Positions 26,870 through 36,580 of a DNA stretch of 64,000 nt are shown here, in pieces. The stretch comes from Marinomonas shanghaiensis (GTDB taxonomy: Bacteria; Pseudomonadota; Gammaproteobacteria; Pseudomonadales; Marinomonadaceae): positions 248,001-312,000 of the forward strand of contig NZ_QGOK01000005.1 in the NCBI RefSeq assembly GCF_003259175.1. The letters run 5' to 3'. Both the position numbers and the translations under genes were made by a program. A model generated the notes under the pieces. It was given only the letters and a program-made list of their open reading frames with translations. It made no database searches and was not told where the DNA came from. Position 1 is the stretch's first letter, and each line of letters starts with the position of its first letter.

Positions 26870-26990
26870 CCGTTTGTTTAAATTGGGCATGAGAATTGCT
26901 AATGGCTATTGTTGCATACATCGTCTTTCAATAAATGGCTTTGTGATGGGCAGTATAGGTAAAAATGTTGCTTAAATTGTGCAGATTACA

Positions 26991-27019
26991 TTGCGGTATT
27001 CTGCTAATGGGTTTATTTT
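26991..27019 (+). promoter_or_regulatory. Candidate promoter of the nucleoside-importer operon
   Basis: TTGCGG (26991-26996) and TATTTT (27014-27019) are 17 bp apart, about 60 bp upstream of the bmp-type gene. Just past the expected start site lies the inverted repeat at 27028-27050. Confidence 0.35.
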
Positions 27020-27027
27020 TGACCAGT

Positions 27028-27050
27028 TAGGCAAGGTTAAGAGTTGCCTA
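27028..27050. promoter_or_regulatory. Inverted repeat in the nucleoside-importer leader
   Basis: TAGGCAA (27028-27034) and TTGCCTA (27044-27050) are exact reverse complements with a 9-bp spacer, placed where a repressor would block initiation. No regulator gene for it is in the window. Confidence 0.4.
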
Positions 27051-27080
27051 GATTAGATTACATACATAAGAGGAATTGGA

Positions 27081-28073
27081 ATGAAAGCTGTCTTTCTTGC
27101 GTCAGCAACGGCGCTGGCCATCTCATCAAGCATGGCTCACGCGGCAACAGAACCTGCAGTGGTTTACGATCAAGCAGGTAAATACGATAAATCTTTTAAC
27201 GAAGGCGTCTACAACGGCGTTAAAAAATACTCGGAAGATACGGGCATTCAAGTTCGTGAATTTGAACCGAAAAACGAAGCTCAAGTAGAGCAAGGTTTAC
27301 GCCGTCTTGCTAAGCGTGGTTATTCTCCAATCGTAACGGTTGGTTTTAACATGACGTCTGCGGTCGAGAAAGTAGCGAAAGACTTTCCAGAAATTAATTT
27401 CACCATCATTGATGGTGTGATTGATCTACCAAACGTGCAATCAGTTGTTTTTAAAGAGCACGAAGGCTCGTTCTTGGTCGGTGCTCTTGCTTCTATGGCA
27501 TCAAAAACAGATACCGTAGGTTTTGTTGGCGGTATGGACATTCCTCTAATCCGTAAGTTTGGTTGTGGTTATGAGCAAGGCGTGAAGTACGCGTCTCCTA
27601 GCGCGACCGTTTTGCAGAACATGACGGGTTCCACTGGTGCAGCGTTTAATGATCCAACAAAAGGCTCTGAGCTCGCTAAGAGCCAGTTCTCTCAAGGTGC
27701 TGATGTTGTGTTTGCTGCCGCCGGCGGAACCGGTATTGGTGTATATCAAGCGGCGAAAGACGAAGGTAAATTGGCGATTGGTGTTGATTCAAACCAAAAC
27801 CATATTCAACCAGGCACTATGTTAACCTCCATGGTAAAACGAGTGGACGAAGCCGCTTATAAAACTTACAAAGATGCCGCAGCGGGTACTTGGAAACCAG
27901 GTATGGTTGTTCTCGGTTTGGCTGAGGGCGGTGTGGATTGGGCTCAGGACGAGAATAATGCCAACTTGATTACCGCTGACATGAAGTCAAAAATCAGTGA
28001 CATTCGCGCTAAGATTATCAGTGGTGACATTAAAGTTCACGATTACATGTCTGATAATACTTGTAACTACTAA
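27081..28073 (+). CDS. BMP-family nucleoside-binding periplasmic protein
   Basis: A 330-residue binding protein of the basic membrane protein (Med/PnrA) family, whose characterised members bind purine and pyrimidine nucleosides. A signal peptide (1-21, SSMAHA/AT) lacks a lipobox Cys, so the protein is periplasmic and soluble. Family blocks include VVYDQAGKYDKSFNEGVY, GFVGGMDIPLIRKFGCGYEQG and the late IGVDSNQNHI. Two Cys (in FGCGYE and near the end in NTCNY) may form a disulfide. AGAGGAA lies before the start. It leads a five-gene operon that ends in cytidine deaminase, which supports nucleoside transport. Confidence 0.87.
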   Translation: MKAVFLASATALAISSSMAHAATEPAVVYDQAGKYDKSFNEGVYNGVKKYSEDTGIQVREFEPKNEAQVEQGLRRLAKRGYSPIVTVGFNMTSAVEKVAKDFPEINFTIIDGVIDLPNVQSVVFKEHEGSFLVGALASMASKTDTVGFVGGMDIPLIRKFGCGYEQGVKYASPSATVLQNMTGSTGAAFNDPTKGSELAKSQFSQGADVVFAAAGGTGIGVYQAAKDEGKLAIGVDSNQNHIQPGTMLTSMVKRVDEAAYKTYKDAAAGTWKPGMVVLGLAEGGVDWAQDENNANLITADMKSKISDIRAKIISGDIKVHDYMSDNTCNY

Positions 28074-28085
28074 GTTGCATGAAAA

Positions 28086-28122
28086 AACAGTTGCCTGCTT
28101 TGAGTGGGCAACTGTTTTTTTT
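28086..28122 (+). terminator. Hairpin between the binding protein and ATPase genes
   Basis: AACAGTTGCC (28086-28095) pairs with GGCAACTGTT (28107-28116), followed by a long T-run to 28122. It is a strong terminator in form, yet the rest of the operon follows 43 bp later, so leaky termination or a second promoter is implied. Confidence 0.85.
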
Positions 28123-28165
28123 ACCTTAGCATTTTTACTCATAAGCAGATGAATTCCTTTTAGAT

Positions 28166-29737
28166 ATGACGAATAAAACCATGCCATACGCAATTGAATT
28201 GCGAGACATTAGTAAACGTTTTGGTGCCGTTCAGGCCAATAAAGACATTTGCTTACAAGTTCCAGCAGGTACGATTCACGGTATTATTGGTGAGAACGGC
28301 GCTGGTAAATCCACTTTGATGAGTATTATCTATGGCTTTTATGAAGCCGATACGGGTTATATTGAAGTCGATGGCAAGCGTGTGGATATTCGCAGTTCTC
28401 AAGACGCCATTAATGCAGGCATAGGTATGGTGCATCAGCATTTTATGTTGGTTGAGAACTTTAGTGTTCTTGAGAACGTGATGTTAGGCGCTGAAGGTGG
28501 CGCGCTATTAAAGGGCGGAGTAGCTGCGGCAAGAGTCGAACTGCAGCGTCTCGCGAAAGAATACAGTCTCGACATTGATGTCGATGCCATTGTTGAAGAA
28601 TTGCCGGTTGGTTTGCAGCAGCGTGTTGAAATTTTGAAAGCCCTTTACCGTGGCGCACGCATTTTGATTTTAGATGAGCCAACGGGCGTATTAACACCAC
28701 AAGAAGCGGATCACTTGTTCCGTATTTTGAAAGCCCTAAAAGATCAGGGCGTTACGGTTTTGCTGATCACTCATAAGCTGCGTGAAATCATGGCTTCCAC
28801 TGACAATGTGTCGGTGATGCGCCAAGGTGAAATGGTGTCTCATCGTGAAACTATCCATACCAGTAAGGAAGAGCTTGCTGAGCTTATGGTGGGTAAGAAA
28901 GTGCGTTTAACGGTCGATAAAGAAGACGCTCAGCCAAGTGAAGTCTTGCTGTCGGCGCAGAATTTATCTCAGTTCGATAGCCAAGGTGTAAAACGCCTTA
29001 AAAATGTCAGTTTAGCGTTACGCGCAGGGGAAATATTAGGGATTGCGGGCGTGTCAGGGAATGGACAAAGTGAGCTGCTGAGCGTGTTGTCTGGCATTAC
29101 GCCGATGGATGAGGGTGAAATTCATTTCGCGGGTCAGGTAATCAATGCGAAAGCTCCGAAAAATGCGGCACAGATGCGCGATCTCAAAATGGCTCATGTG
29201 CCCGAAGATCGCCACAAAATGGGCTTGGTAACGGGCTTTGAAGCTTATGAAGCCGCCATACTAGGCTATCATAATTCGCCAGTTTATAACGGCAAAGTGT
29301 TGATGAATCGCAAAGCCATGTTGGATGAATGCAATGCCCGTATGGCGGCTTGGGATGTTCGTCCACCGAATCCTTATCTGAAAACAGCGAATTTTTCTGG
29401 TGGTAATCAGCAAAAAATCGTTATCGCCCGTGAAGTAGAACAAAACCCAGATGTGTTGTTGATTGGTCAGCCGACACGAGGTGTTGACATCGGGGCAATC
29501 GAAAATATTCACGAACAAATTGTTAAACTACGTGATGCAGGCAAAGCCATTTTGTTAGTGTCCGTTGAATTGGATGAAATTATGGCACTGAGTGATCGCA
29601 TCATTGTGATGTTTGATGGCGCGGTTGTGGGTGAACTTGATGCAAAAGACGCCGACGAACGCACCCTTGGTTTAATGATGGCAAATGCCCATTACAAAGA
29701 ACAAGAAGGCGAACAGCAAGAAGGGGTATCGGCATGA
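28166..29737 (+). CDS. Nucleoside ABC transporter, double ATP-binding protein
   Basis: A 523-residue sugar-type ABC ATPase with two nucleotide-binding halves. The first half has Walker A GENGAGKST, then VEELPVGLQQRVEIL in the signature position and Walker B ILILDEPTGVL. The second has GVSGNGQSE in place of a classical Walker A, then NFSGGNQQKIVIAREV and LLIGQPTRGVD. Such asymmetry is normal in the YufO/NupO and RbsA group, where only one site is fully active. ATG 28166 has no good ribosome site, and ATG 28181 is an alternative. It overlaps the next permease gene as ATGA. Confidence 0.9.
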   Translation: MTNKTMPYAIELRDISKRFGAVQANKDICLQVPAGTIHGIIGENGAGKSTLMSIIYGFYEADTGYIEVDGKRVDIRSSQDAINAGIGMVHQHFMLVENFSVLENVMLGAEGGALLKGGVAAARVELQRLAKEYSLDIDVDAIVEELPVGLQQRVEILKALYRGARILILDEPTGVLTPQEADHLFRILKALKDQGVTVLLITHKLREIMASTDNVSVMRQGEMVSHRETIHTSKEELAELMVGKKVRLTVDKEDAQPSEVLLSAQNLSQFDSQGVKRLKNVSLALRAGEILGIAGVSGNGQSELLSVLSGITPMDEGEIHFAGQVINAKAPKNAAQMRDLKMAHVPEDRHKMGLVTGFEAYEAAILGYHNSPVYNGKVLMNRKAMLDECNARMAAWDVRPPNPYLKTANFSGGNQQKIVIAREVEQNPDVLLIGQPTRGVDIGAIENIHEQIVKLRDAGKAILLVSVELDEIMALSDRIIVMFDGAVVGELDAKDADERTLGLMMANAHYKEQEGEQQEGVSA

Positions 29738-30831
29738 GTCAGGCAAAAGTTCCGACTTGGGTAAATATTGCCCTTATTCCTATCTTAAATATTTTGCTGG
29801 CATTTTTGGTTTCAGGTTTGGTCATTCTCGCCATTGGTGAAAACCCAATTGAAGCCGCAGGTTACTTAATTTACGGTGCGTTGGGGTATAACGAAGGTAT
29901 TGGTTATACCTTGTATTACGCTACGAATCTCATCTTTACTGGCCTTGCGGTATCGGTTGCCTTTAAGGGCGGATTGTTCAATATTGGTGGTGAGGGTCAA
30001 GCCTATATTGGTGGTTTAGGGGTGGGTTTGATCTGTTTGTCTCTTGATCATACTATGCCGTTTTATGTGATTGCGCCGTTAGCGGTGATTGGTGCCGCGG
30101 TGTTTGGGGCTGCTTGGGCCTATATTCCTGCGTATTTACAGGCACGTCGCGGCAGTCACATCGTTATTACTACGATCATGTTTAACTTTATTGCGTCTTC
30201 GCTGATGGTTTATCTCATCGTCAACTGGTTAAAAGAAGACGGTCGTATGGCGCCAAACAGCCGGACGTTTGAAGAAAGTGCTTGGTTGCCTTATTTGCAC
30301 GAACTCTTTTCGCCGTTGGGCATTGATATTGGTGACTCGCCATTGAACCTTGCTTTTATTTGGGCGCTTTTGTGTTGTGTATTTGTATGGGGATTGATTT
30401 GGCATACGCGTTGGGGCTATCAACTGCGTACATTAGGAACGAATCCAACCGCAGCGCGTTATGCGGGCATTGATACGGCAAAAGTTACCATTTGGGCGAT
30501 GTTGATTTCGGGCGGTTTGGCTGGCTTCGTGGGTCTTAACGAAATCATGGGGGTAAATCATAATCTATTGCTTAACTTTACGGCGGGTTATGGTTTTGCT
30601 GGTATTGCGGTGGCCTTGATGGGACGTAATCACCCTATTGGTATTATTATCGCAGCAATTTTGTTTGGCGCTTTATATCAAGGCGGTGCTGAATTAAATT
30701 TTGAAGTTCCAACGATTACGCGTGATATAGTCGTTGTTATTCAAGGTTTAGTGATTCTATTCTCTGGTGCGCTTGAACATATGTTCAAAGATCGTATCGA
30801 AGGCTTTTTTATTCGCAGAGCGGTCGCGTAG
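29734..30831 (+). CDS. Nucleoside ABC transporter permease (YufP/NupP-like)
   Basis: A 365-residue BPD_transp_2-type permease with about nine to ten membrane segments. The coupling region around LRTLGTNPTAARYAGIDTAK is characteristic of this family, as are FNIGGEGQAYIGGLG near the second segment and LNEIMGVNHNLL later. It begins on the ATGA overlap with the ATPase gene, so the two are co-translated, and pairs with the next gene as a heterodimeric pore in the inner membrane. Confidence 0.9.
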   Translation: MSQAKVPTWVNIALIPILNILLAFLVSGLVILAIGENPIEAAGYLIYGALGYNEGIGYTLYYATNLIFTGLAVSVAFKGGLFNIGGEGQAYIGGLGVGLICLSLDHTMPFYVIAPLAVIGAAVFGAAWAYIPAYLQARRGSHIVITTIMFNFIASSLMVYLIVNWLKEDGRMAPNSRTFEESAWLPYLHELFSPLGIDIGDSPLNLAFIWALLCCVFVWGLIWHTRWGYQLRTLGTNPTAARYAGIDTAKVTIWAMLISGGLAGFVGLNEIMGVNHNLLLNFTAGYGFAGIAVALMGRNHPIGIIIAAILFGALYQGGAELNFEVPTITRDIVVVIQGLVILFSGALEHMFKDRIEGFFIRRAVA

Positions 30832-30840
30832 GGGAAAACT

Positions 30841-31809
30841 ATGTTTGAAACATTGATACTTATGTTAGACGCAACGATGCGCGTTTCTACACCGCTGATT
30901 TTTGCCGCGCTGGCAGGATTGTATTCAGAGCGAGCGGGCATTGTTGATATCGGTCTAGAAGGTAAAATTCTTGGTAGTGCGTTTGCGGCGGCTGCAGGGG
31001 CTGCAGTGTTTGGTTCAGCTTGGATCGGTTTGTGTTTTGGCATATTGGCCTCTGTTAGCTTGGCTATGATTCATGGCTTTGCTTGTATTACTCATCGTGG
31101 CGACCATATTGTGTCGGGTGTGGCGATTAATACCATCGTAGCGGGTTTGACGGTGACCTTGTCTATGCACTGGTTTGGGATGGGAGGGCAAACCCCCGCA
31201 TTATCTGGAGACGCACGTTTCCTAGACATCACTTTTCCTTTTGCCGACGCTTTACAAGATGTACCTGTAATTGGTGCGATTTATTCAAATCTGCTCAGTG
31301 GTCATAACATCTTGGTTTACTTAGCGTTTGCTATGGTACCTGTTACTTATTGGGTGGTTTATAAGACGCGTTTCGGTTTGCGTTTGCGTGCCGTAGGAGA
31401 GAATCCTCATGCGGTGGATACGGCGGGGATTTCGGTGTCTTTTATTCGTTATCGTGCTTTGATTATTTGTGGCATTTTGTGTGGCCTTGCCGGTGCGTAT
31501 TTGTCGACTGCCCACAATGCAGGTTTCTTAAAGGACATGAGTGCGGGTAAAGGTTATATGGCTTTAGCCGCGCTGATCTTCGGTAAATGGCGTCCAGTTC
31601 CTGTGCTGTTGGCGTGTTTGTTATTTGGTTTCTTAGATGCCGTTGCTGTGCGTATGCAGGGTGTTGAAATTCCAGGTATTGGACAAGTGCCTGTTCAGGC
31701 GATAGAGGTATTGCCTTACGTGTTAACTGTCTTGTTACTTGCGGGTTTCATTGGTAAAGCCATAGGACCAAAAGCAATAGGTCGACCCTATGTCAAAGAG
31801 CGGGCTTGA
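30841..31809 (+). CDS. Nucleoside ABC transporter permease (YufQ/NupQ-like)
   Basis: A 322-residue partner permease. SERAGIVDIGLEGKILGSAFAA at the N-terminus is the counterpart of the GGEGQ segment in the first permease, and the coupling loop LRAVGENPHAVDTAGISV is family-typical. About eight membrane segments are visible. It starts 9 bp after the previous gene (GGGGAAA upstream), and its end runs into the cytidine deaminase gene. Confidence 0.9.
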   Translation: MFETLILMLDATMRVSTPLIFAALAGLYSERAGIVDIGLEGKILGSAFAAAAGAAVFGSAWIGLCFGILASVSLAMIHGFACITHRGDHIVSGVAINTIVAGLTVTLSMHWFGMGGQTPALSGDARFLDITFPFADALQDVPVIGAIYSNLLSGHNILVYLAFAMVPVTYWVVYKTRFGLRLRAVGENPHAVDTAGISVSFIRYRALIICGILCGLAGAYLSTAHNAGFLKDMSAGKGYMALAALIFGKWRPVPVLLACLLFGFLDAVAVRMQGVEIPGIGQVPVQAIEVLPYVLTVLLLAGFIGKAIGPKAIGRPYVKERA

Positions 31810-31810
31810 T

Positions 31811-32227
31811 ATGTCTAATATGAAATACCGCGACGCTCTGTTTGATCTGGCAAACAATGCCATGAGTAAGGCCTATGTGCCTTACTCTCGTTTTCCCGTT
31901 GGTGCGGCAATTTTGACTAAGACCGGTAAATTATATGCTGGCTGTAATGTTGAAAATGCGGCTTACCCAGAGGGTACTTGCGCAGAAGCGGGTGCGATTG
32001 CGGCGATGGTGCTTGATGGTGAAACGCAGATTCAAGACATTTATGTGATTGGCAAAGGGGAAGAATTGGTGACGCCATGTGGCGGTTGTCGTCAGAAAAT
32101 TCGTGAGTTCTCTTCTGTGGATACTAAAATCCATATTTGTGGTGCAGAAGGCGTGAGGAAATCCCTCACTATGAATGAATTATTGCCTTTTTCATTTGGC
32201 CCAGAAAATCTGGAACAGGCCAGCTAG
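31811..32227 (+). CDS. cdd: Cytidine deaminase
   Basis: About 138 residues from ATG 31811, the short homotetrameric type of cytidine deaminase, converting cytidine or deoxycytidine to uridine or deoxyuridine. The zinc site is CAEAGA (Cys ligand plus catalytic Glu) with PCGGCRQKI supplying two more Cys, and the substrate loop is GCNVENAAYPEGT. ATG 31790, within the preceding permease gene, is an in-frame alternative. Its place at the end of the importer operon indicates that imported pyrimidine nucleosides are salvaged at once. Confidence 0.94.
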   Translation: MSNMKYRDALFDLANNAMSKAYVPYSRFPVGAAILTKTGKLYAGCNVENAAYPEGTCAEAGAIAAMVLDGETQIQDIYVIGKGEELVTPCGGCRQKIREFSSVDTKIHICGAEGVRKSLTMNELLPFSFGPENLEQAS

Positions 32228-32244
32228 TGTTCAATCGTTATTTT

Positions 32245-32269
32245 AAAAACCACCTTCGGGTGGTTTTTT
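32245..32269 (+). terminator. Rho-independent terminator after cdd
   Basis: AAAAACCACC (32245-32254), a TTCG tetraloop and GGTGGTTTTTT (32259-32269) form a classic terminator. It is A-rich on the left, so it probably also serves the convergent gene. Confidence 0.92.
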
Positions 32270-32273
32270 CGTT

Positions 32274-33362
32274 TTAGGCAGTTTTATGGCTGGAAAGCCA
32301 GCGGGCGAGCATAGGACCAGCAATGAGTACCAATAAAAAGCGCGCTACCTGCATGGCCATTACAAAAGACACGTCAGCATGGGTGGACGCTGCAATAATG
32401 GCAACGGAATCGGCACCGCCTGGACTGGTGGCGAGGAAAGCCGTGAGAGGATCGATATCCGCAAAAATAATCAAAAGCATGGCCAGGCAAGCGTTGATCA
32501 CAATCAGCGCAATGATGGCACCTAGTACGTGTGGAAACACATGCCATGCGTGTTGCAAGGCTTGACGAGTGAAGCGAAAGCCAATTGACCAACCCAATAC
32601 CGCAAAACTGATGGCCAAGCACCAGTTAGGTAACACAATGGGCAGAATGCCAGTAAACTTAATGATTAAGCCAACCGTTAACGCAATCAACATGGGACCA
32701 CTGGGTAAGCGTAATATCACACCAGCCACGCAGGCTGCTAAAATAATAGTTAAGGTGATGCCAAAGGCCGACCATGATGACACGCCTAGCCAATCTACGG
32801 GCTCGATAGCCAAATTATCCACATGAAACACGCTGGCGACGACGGTGGCTGCAATGGCGCAACAGGCCACGCGCAAATACTGCATAAAGGCGACCAGTCG
32901 CATATCTGCGCCATAGGATTCCGACATGATGGTCATTGCCGATGCCGCACCGGGAGACGAGCCCCAAATGGCTGTGGTACCAGGCAATAAGCCAGTGCGG
33001 CTTAGCAACCAACCTAAAAAACTAGACGCAACAATAGTCGAAACCGTGCCAATTAAAAACAAGGGCCATTCTAGAGCAATTTTTGCAAACACGGTTAATG
33101 GTAAGCTGTTCGCTATCATCATGCCTAAAACGCCTTGTGCCATTAAAAACATGGGTTTTGGTAGCTTCATGCCTGCACCGCTGGTGGCTAAAATAATGGC
33201 GGTAATCATTGGGCCAAGCAGTAATGCAGCCGGTAGTCGAAAGAGTTCGAATATCACTACCAACACAAACGAGGCAAGGAGCAATACCGTGAGTCGCCAT
33301 GGCGCTGTCCAACGAGAAGGGGTGGTGATAAGCGATAAAATAGGTGAAGGCATATTAGTCAT
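32274..33362 (-). CDS. AbrB-family (PF05145) integral membrane protein
   Basis: About 362 residues from ATG 33362, almost wholly hydrophobic with roughly ten membrane segments in two related halves. Each half carries a glycine-rich motif: GSSPGAASAMTIMSESYGAD in the first and TSPGGADSVAIIAASTHAD in the second. These mark the AbrB/YkoE-like family, sometimes labelled ammonia monooxygenase, an annotation with little support. Function is unknown; transport is likely. ATG 33395 is an alternative start, and neither has a good ribosome site. Confidence 0.78.
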   Translation of the reverse strand: MTNMPSPILSLITTPSRWTAPWRLTVLLLASFVLVVIFELFRLPAALLLGPMITAIILATSGAGMKLPKPMFLMAQGVLGMMIANSLPLTVFAKIALEWPLFLIGTVSTIVASSFLGWLLSRTGLLPGTTAIWGSSPGAASAMTIMSESYGADMRLVAFMQYLRVACCAIAATVVASVFHVDNLAIEPVDWLGVSSWSAFGITLTIILAACVAGVILRLPSGPMLIALTVGLIIKFTGILPIVLPNWCLAISFAVLGWSIGFRFTRQALQHAWHVFPHVLGAIIALIVINACLAMLLIIFADIDPLTAFLATSPGGADSVAIIAASTHADVSFVMAMQVARFLLVLIAGPMLARWLSSHKTA

Positions 33363-33632
33363 CAAAAAAGCGTGGTTTTTAATGGCGCAAAGCATACCTT
33401 AAATGAGAGGGTATTATTGGTGTCTCTGGTTATGTTAACCATACTCTCAGTTTATGTTGGTCAGTTTGGCCTAGAAAAAGCAACATACCGCTACAATCTG
33501 ACAAGATGCTGACCAAGGTTTTATTGCGTTTGAGTTTGTTGAGGGGCGCTATCTGTTATCATGGTGTTTAAAGTACGTGTTTGTTTGATAGTGAAAGCAA
33601 AGGTAAAGCAACTTAAAGGGAACGAAAAAACG

Positions 33633-34016
33633 ATGCGAATCATCAGTATCTTGTGTTGGGCAATCTTGTCTCTTGTGTTGACTGCGTGCGCAAGTGGCCC
33701 AATCAGTCGCTCCGATTCAGTCGGATTTGAAGAAAGCGGTAAAGCCAGTTACTACGCTATGAAGTACCAAGGACGTAAAACCGCCAGTGGCGAGTTATTT
33801 GATCAAAAAGCCATGACCGCCGCCCATAAGCGATTGCCATTTGGCTCTAAAGTCAAAGTCACTAATGTTGATAATGGCAAAAGCGTCGTCGTGCGAGTCA
33901 ATGACCGTGGGCCCTTTGTTCGAGGTCGCATTATTGATTTGAGCAAATCGGCTTTTCAGCGCATCGGTAATACTAGGGATGGTGTGATTGAAGTTGAGAT
34001 TGAGGTGTTGCCCTAA
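33633..34016 (+). CDS. RlpA-like double-psi beta-barrel lipoprotein
   Basis: A 127-residue outer-envelope lipoprotein. The lipobox LTAC (Cys about 19) follows a hydrophobic signal. The DPBB domain (about 30-125) has GKASYYAMKYQGRKTASGE, then FGSKVKVTNVDNGKSV and VRVNDRGPFVRGRIIDLS. The catalytic Asp of RlpA-type lytic transglycosylases is conserved in NDRGPF. There is no SPOR domain, unlike the septal RlpA of E. coli and Pseudomonas, so septal targeting is not expected. ATG 33633 has AAAGGGAA upstream. Its stop overlaps the convergent acetyltransferase stop. Confidence 0.85.
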   Translation: MRIISILCWAILSLVLTACASGPISRSDSVGFEESGKASYYAMKYQGRKTASGELFDQKAMTAAHKRLPFGSKVKVTNVDNGKSVVVRVNDRGPFVRGRIIDLSKSAFQRIGNTRDGVIEVEIEVLP

Positions 34017-36418
34017 GACGACGCCTGACATTTTTCTAGCAGGGCGGGCGTCAGTTTAATACTGGCGATGACCTGGCCAATATCCTCTGGATCGCGTTGG
34101 ATTGTGAACCCTAAATGGCGACAGAATTCTATCATGCGTTTGTTTTCTGCCAAGACAATGCCTTTCATCACGCGAATGCCTTTGTCGGCGGCGACTTGCA
34201 TAAGTCGTCGCATCAGATAAGACGCTAAGCCTAAACCTTGGAATGCATCTCCTAACACCACGGCAAACTCGCAGCTTTGATCATCAAAGTTGTCGATATA
34301 GCGCGCAGTACCGATGAGTAAATCCTGTCCATCCCGTTGAATGACTGCGAGTAAGGCCATTTCACGATCGTAATCAATGTGGGAAAGGCTGGCGAGCATG
34401 CGAGGGGTTAATTCTTCGATGTTGGAGATAAAACGAAAATAGCGTGTTTCATGGGACATGCTGCGGACAAAATCGGCCAAAATACCAGAATCTCTGGGTA
34501 AAACGGGCCTAACGGTAGCGATCTCATCGTTTTTTAATACTCGTTCCGATACCCATTGCCTTGGGTAGGGGTGAATTGCAAGATGCTCGTACCGACGCCA
34601 ATTTTTGCAAATACGAAGGTTGGCCGTGACGTCAGCGTAAACGCTGCCACTGTCGTGTAGTCGTACATCAGCGAGCTCTAAGCTTTCGATTTCGGGTAAT
34701 TCACACACCATGGTGGATAAGTTGCGCAATAAACTCTCCAGTTCGAAGGATTCTTCGCCGGGAAAGGCCCGTTGGATTAAATCTTTTGCCAAAATGGTGT
34801 TTAGCGGTGGCAAGGCGACCGCTTCGGCTTGTTTGTGTTGTTGTGCGCCTTCTAGTGATAAACCAATGGCGGGGCCAAATACGGTATCTTGAAAAACACG
34901 TAAATGAATAGGAGCAGATAACTGATTTGACGCTTGGCGACGAGTAATTAAGCGAATATGAAACAGTTCAAAAATGTCTCGTAATGCATCCGCATGGGGT
35001 GTTTTCTCTCCTTGTTTAAACAACTGATTGAGGGTCTTTGTTGCCTCGGATACATCGATTTTAAAACGAAATGCATGGCTATCGGGGGACTGTTTCGCGA
35101 GCAATTGGTTGCGCTGGAACTGTACCAAAAATTGGAAGCCTTCAATGGCGGTTTCAGGCGTTCTAAAGGTGGGAATACCTGCTTCGTTAATGCGTGTGCG
35201 CATGTTGGTCATGCCGCCACCGCCAAGCAAACAGACCATGACAAGTTTTTTCTGTGTTCGATGTAGCTTAATGATGAGATCGTAGAGGGAATCAATGTCG
35301 ATCAGTGCGGTGGGGCTGAGTGTCAGTAAAACCGCGCCACACTCATCATTTTGTAAGGCATTCGCTGCGAGATCAATAAACAGGTCTGTTGCGCAGCTTG
35401 CCCAAACGGTAGTGACCGAGCCAATACCACCGCGGCCAGCCATGATGGATTCCAATTTATCGTGCAGTTCGCCTTGTGGCGTAAGCAGATCAATGCCCAG
35501 TTCCATCGCTCGTTGTGCGGCCAGTTCTCCAGGACCTGCACCGTTCCCGATAATCAATAGCGAGCCTTCTTTGACTCGACGGGCATTCGTCATAACGGAT
35601 GCGGCGGCGATTAAATCATTCAAACGCCGACCTCGCACTGCACCGGTTCGACTGAGTGCGGCGTCGAGCACTCGCTCATCGGCACCGACGGAATGTTCGG
35701 TGACAACGGCAACGGGTTTGCTTCGTCCTGTGGCGCGTAGGCTGCTGAGGAAACGTGTCGGGCTGCCAATTTTTTGCAGATACATCAAGATCGCCTGACT
35801 GTCGAAATCATTGGATAAATAATCCAAGACTTGCGATGGCATTACATCAACTGGTGTGCCCATGGAAACCACTTGGGAAAATCCAATGCCTTGCCACGTC
35901 GCCCAGTCCACCAGTGCGCTGGCAACGGTGCCAGATTGCGACATTAAGGCCAAACGCCCCGATAGCGGCTGAGTTAAACCAAGCCAAGCAAACACGCCTT
36001 GCTTTGGACGACAAATGCCAAAGCTGTTCGGGCCAAGCAAACGTACATTGTGTTTGCGTAACGCAGCGACCAGTGATGCTTGGCTGTCTTCTGTCCAAGA
36101 CAGCATTAATAAAGAGCCAATCCCCGCTGCACCACAGGCGGCAATAATGTCTTCCATAGAGGGTGAGGTTTCGTTGGCAGCATAAGCACCTACTAATACC
36201 GCAAGATCTGGGCTTTTTGGTAACTCGCTGAGGGTTGCGAAAAGCGGAAAAGCGAATTCGGCTGCTGGCTGCACACCAACCAAGCTGACAGGGCAAGATT
36301 TTGTTGCGTGAGAGAGGGAGGTCAAAAGAGCCAGCATCAGCGGATCGCTCGCATCGTCGCCAGTGAGCACCACCATAGACTTGGGGGCAAGTAGTGATTG
36401 TAATACGTGTTGGCTCAC
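34013..36418 (-). CDS. Pat/PatZ-type protein lysine acetyltransferase (ACS-like domain plus GNAT)
   Basis: An 801-residue fusion. Residues 1-~640 resemble NDP-forming acyl-CoA synthetase (CoA-binding GPNSFGICRPKQGVFAW, then SQSGTVASALVDWA). The catalytic His motif SHTGALAG of active enzymes is replaced by SRTGAVRG, so it is probably a regulatory pseudo-enzyme, as in PatZ/YfiQ. Residues ~645-800 are a GNAT domain with RYFRFI, AVVLGDAFQGLGLASYLMRRL (acetyl-CoA loop) and NKRMIEFCRHLGF. It would acetylate lysines of acetyl-CoA synthetase and other enzymes. It is divergent from an HDAC-type gene, forming a likely acetylation/deacetylation pair. Confidence 0.85.
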   Translation of the reverse strand: MSQHVLQSLLAPKSMVVLTGDDASDPLMLALLTSLSHATKSCPVSLVGVQPAAEFAFPLFATLSELPKSPDLAVLVGAYAANETSPSMEDIIAACGAAGIGSLLMLSWTEDSQASLVAALRKHNVRLLGPNSFGICRPKQGVFAWLGLTQPLSGRLALMSQSGTVASALVDWATWQGIGFSQVVSMGTPVDVMPSQVLDYLSNDFDSQAILMYLQKIGSPTRFLSSLRATGRSKPVAVVTEHSVGADERVLDAALSRTGAVRGRRLNDLIAAASVMTNARRVKEGSLLIIGNGAGPGELAAQRAMELGIDLLTPQGELHDKLESIMAGRGGIGSVTTVWASCATDLFIDLAANALQNDECGAVLLTLSPTALIDIDSLYDLIIKLHRTQKKLVMVCLLGGGGMTNMRTRINEAGIPTFRTPETAIEGFQFLVQFQRNQLLAKQSPDSHAFRFKIDVSEATKTLNQLFKQGEKTPHADALRDIFELFHIRLITRRQASNQLSAPIHLRVFQDTVFGPAIGLSLEGAQQHKQAEAVALPPLNTILAKDLIQRAFPGEESFELESLLRNLSTMVCELPEIESLELADVRLHDSGSVYADVTANLRICKNWRRYEHLAIHPYPRQWVSERVLKNDEIATVRPVLPRDSGILADFVRSMSHETRYFRFISNIEELTPRMLASLSHIDYDREMALLAVIQRDGQDLLIGTARYIDNFDDQSCEFAVVLGDAFQGLGLASYLMRRLMQVAADKGIRVMKGIVLAENKRMIEFCRHLGFTIQRDPEDIGQVIASIKLTPALLEKCQASS

Positions 36419-36580
36419 CTGATCGTCTCCAGAAACTCAATGTACATCTTATGACAGTAGCACAGTCTTTATCCATCGCAATGATAGACCATGGTAGGAT
36501 AGATTGTTTTGGTGTTTTTATGGTTTGATGCAAGACATAATCATGGCAAATAAAGAAAAATAATAATGTAGAGACACTCA

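Noticed and set aside
26870..27080. Purine riboswitch upstream of the nucleoside importer
   Set aside because: I could not build the three-helix junction or find the conserved loop bases. Only a 7-bp inverted repeat and a promoter are supported.
32274..33362. Ammonia monooxygenase annotation for the AbrB-type membrane protein
   Set aside because: That label is historical for PF05145; nothing in the sequence supports an oxygenase.
34013..36418. Active acetate-CoA ligase (NDP-forming)
   Set aside because: The catalytic His motif is lost and a GNAT domain is fused, so a Pat-type acetyltransferase is the better call.
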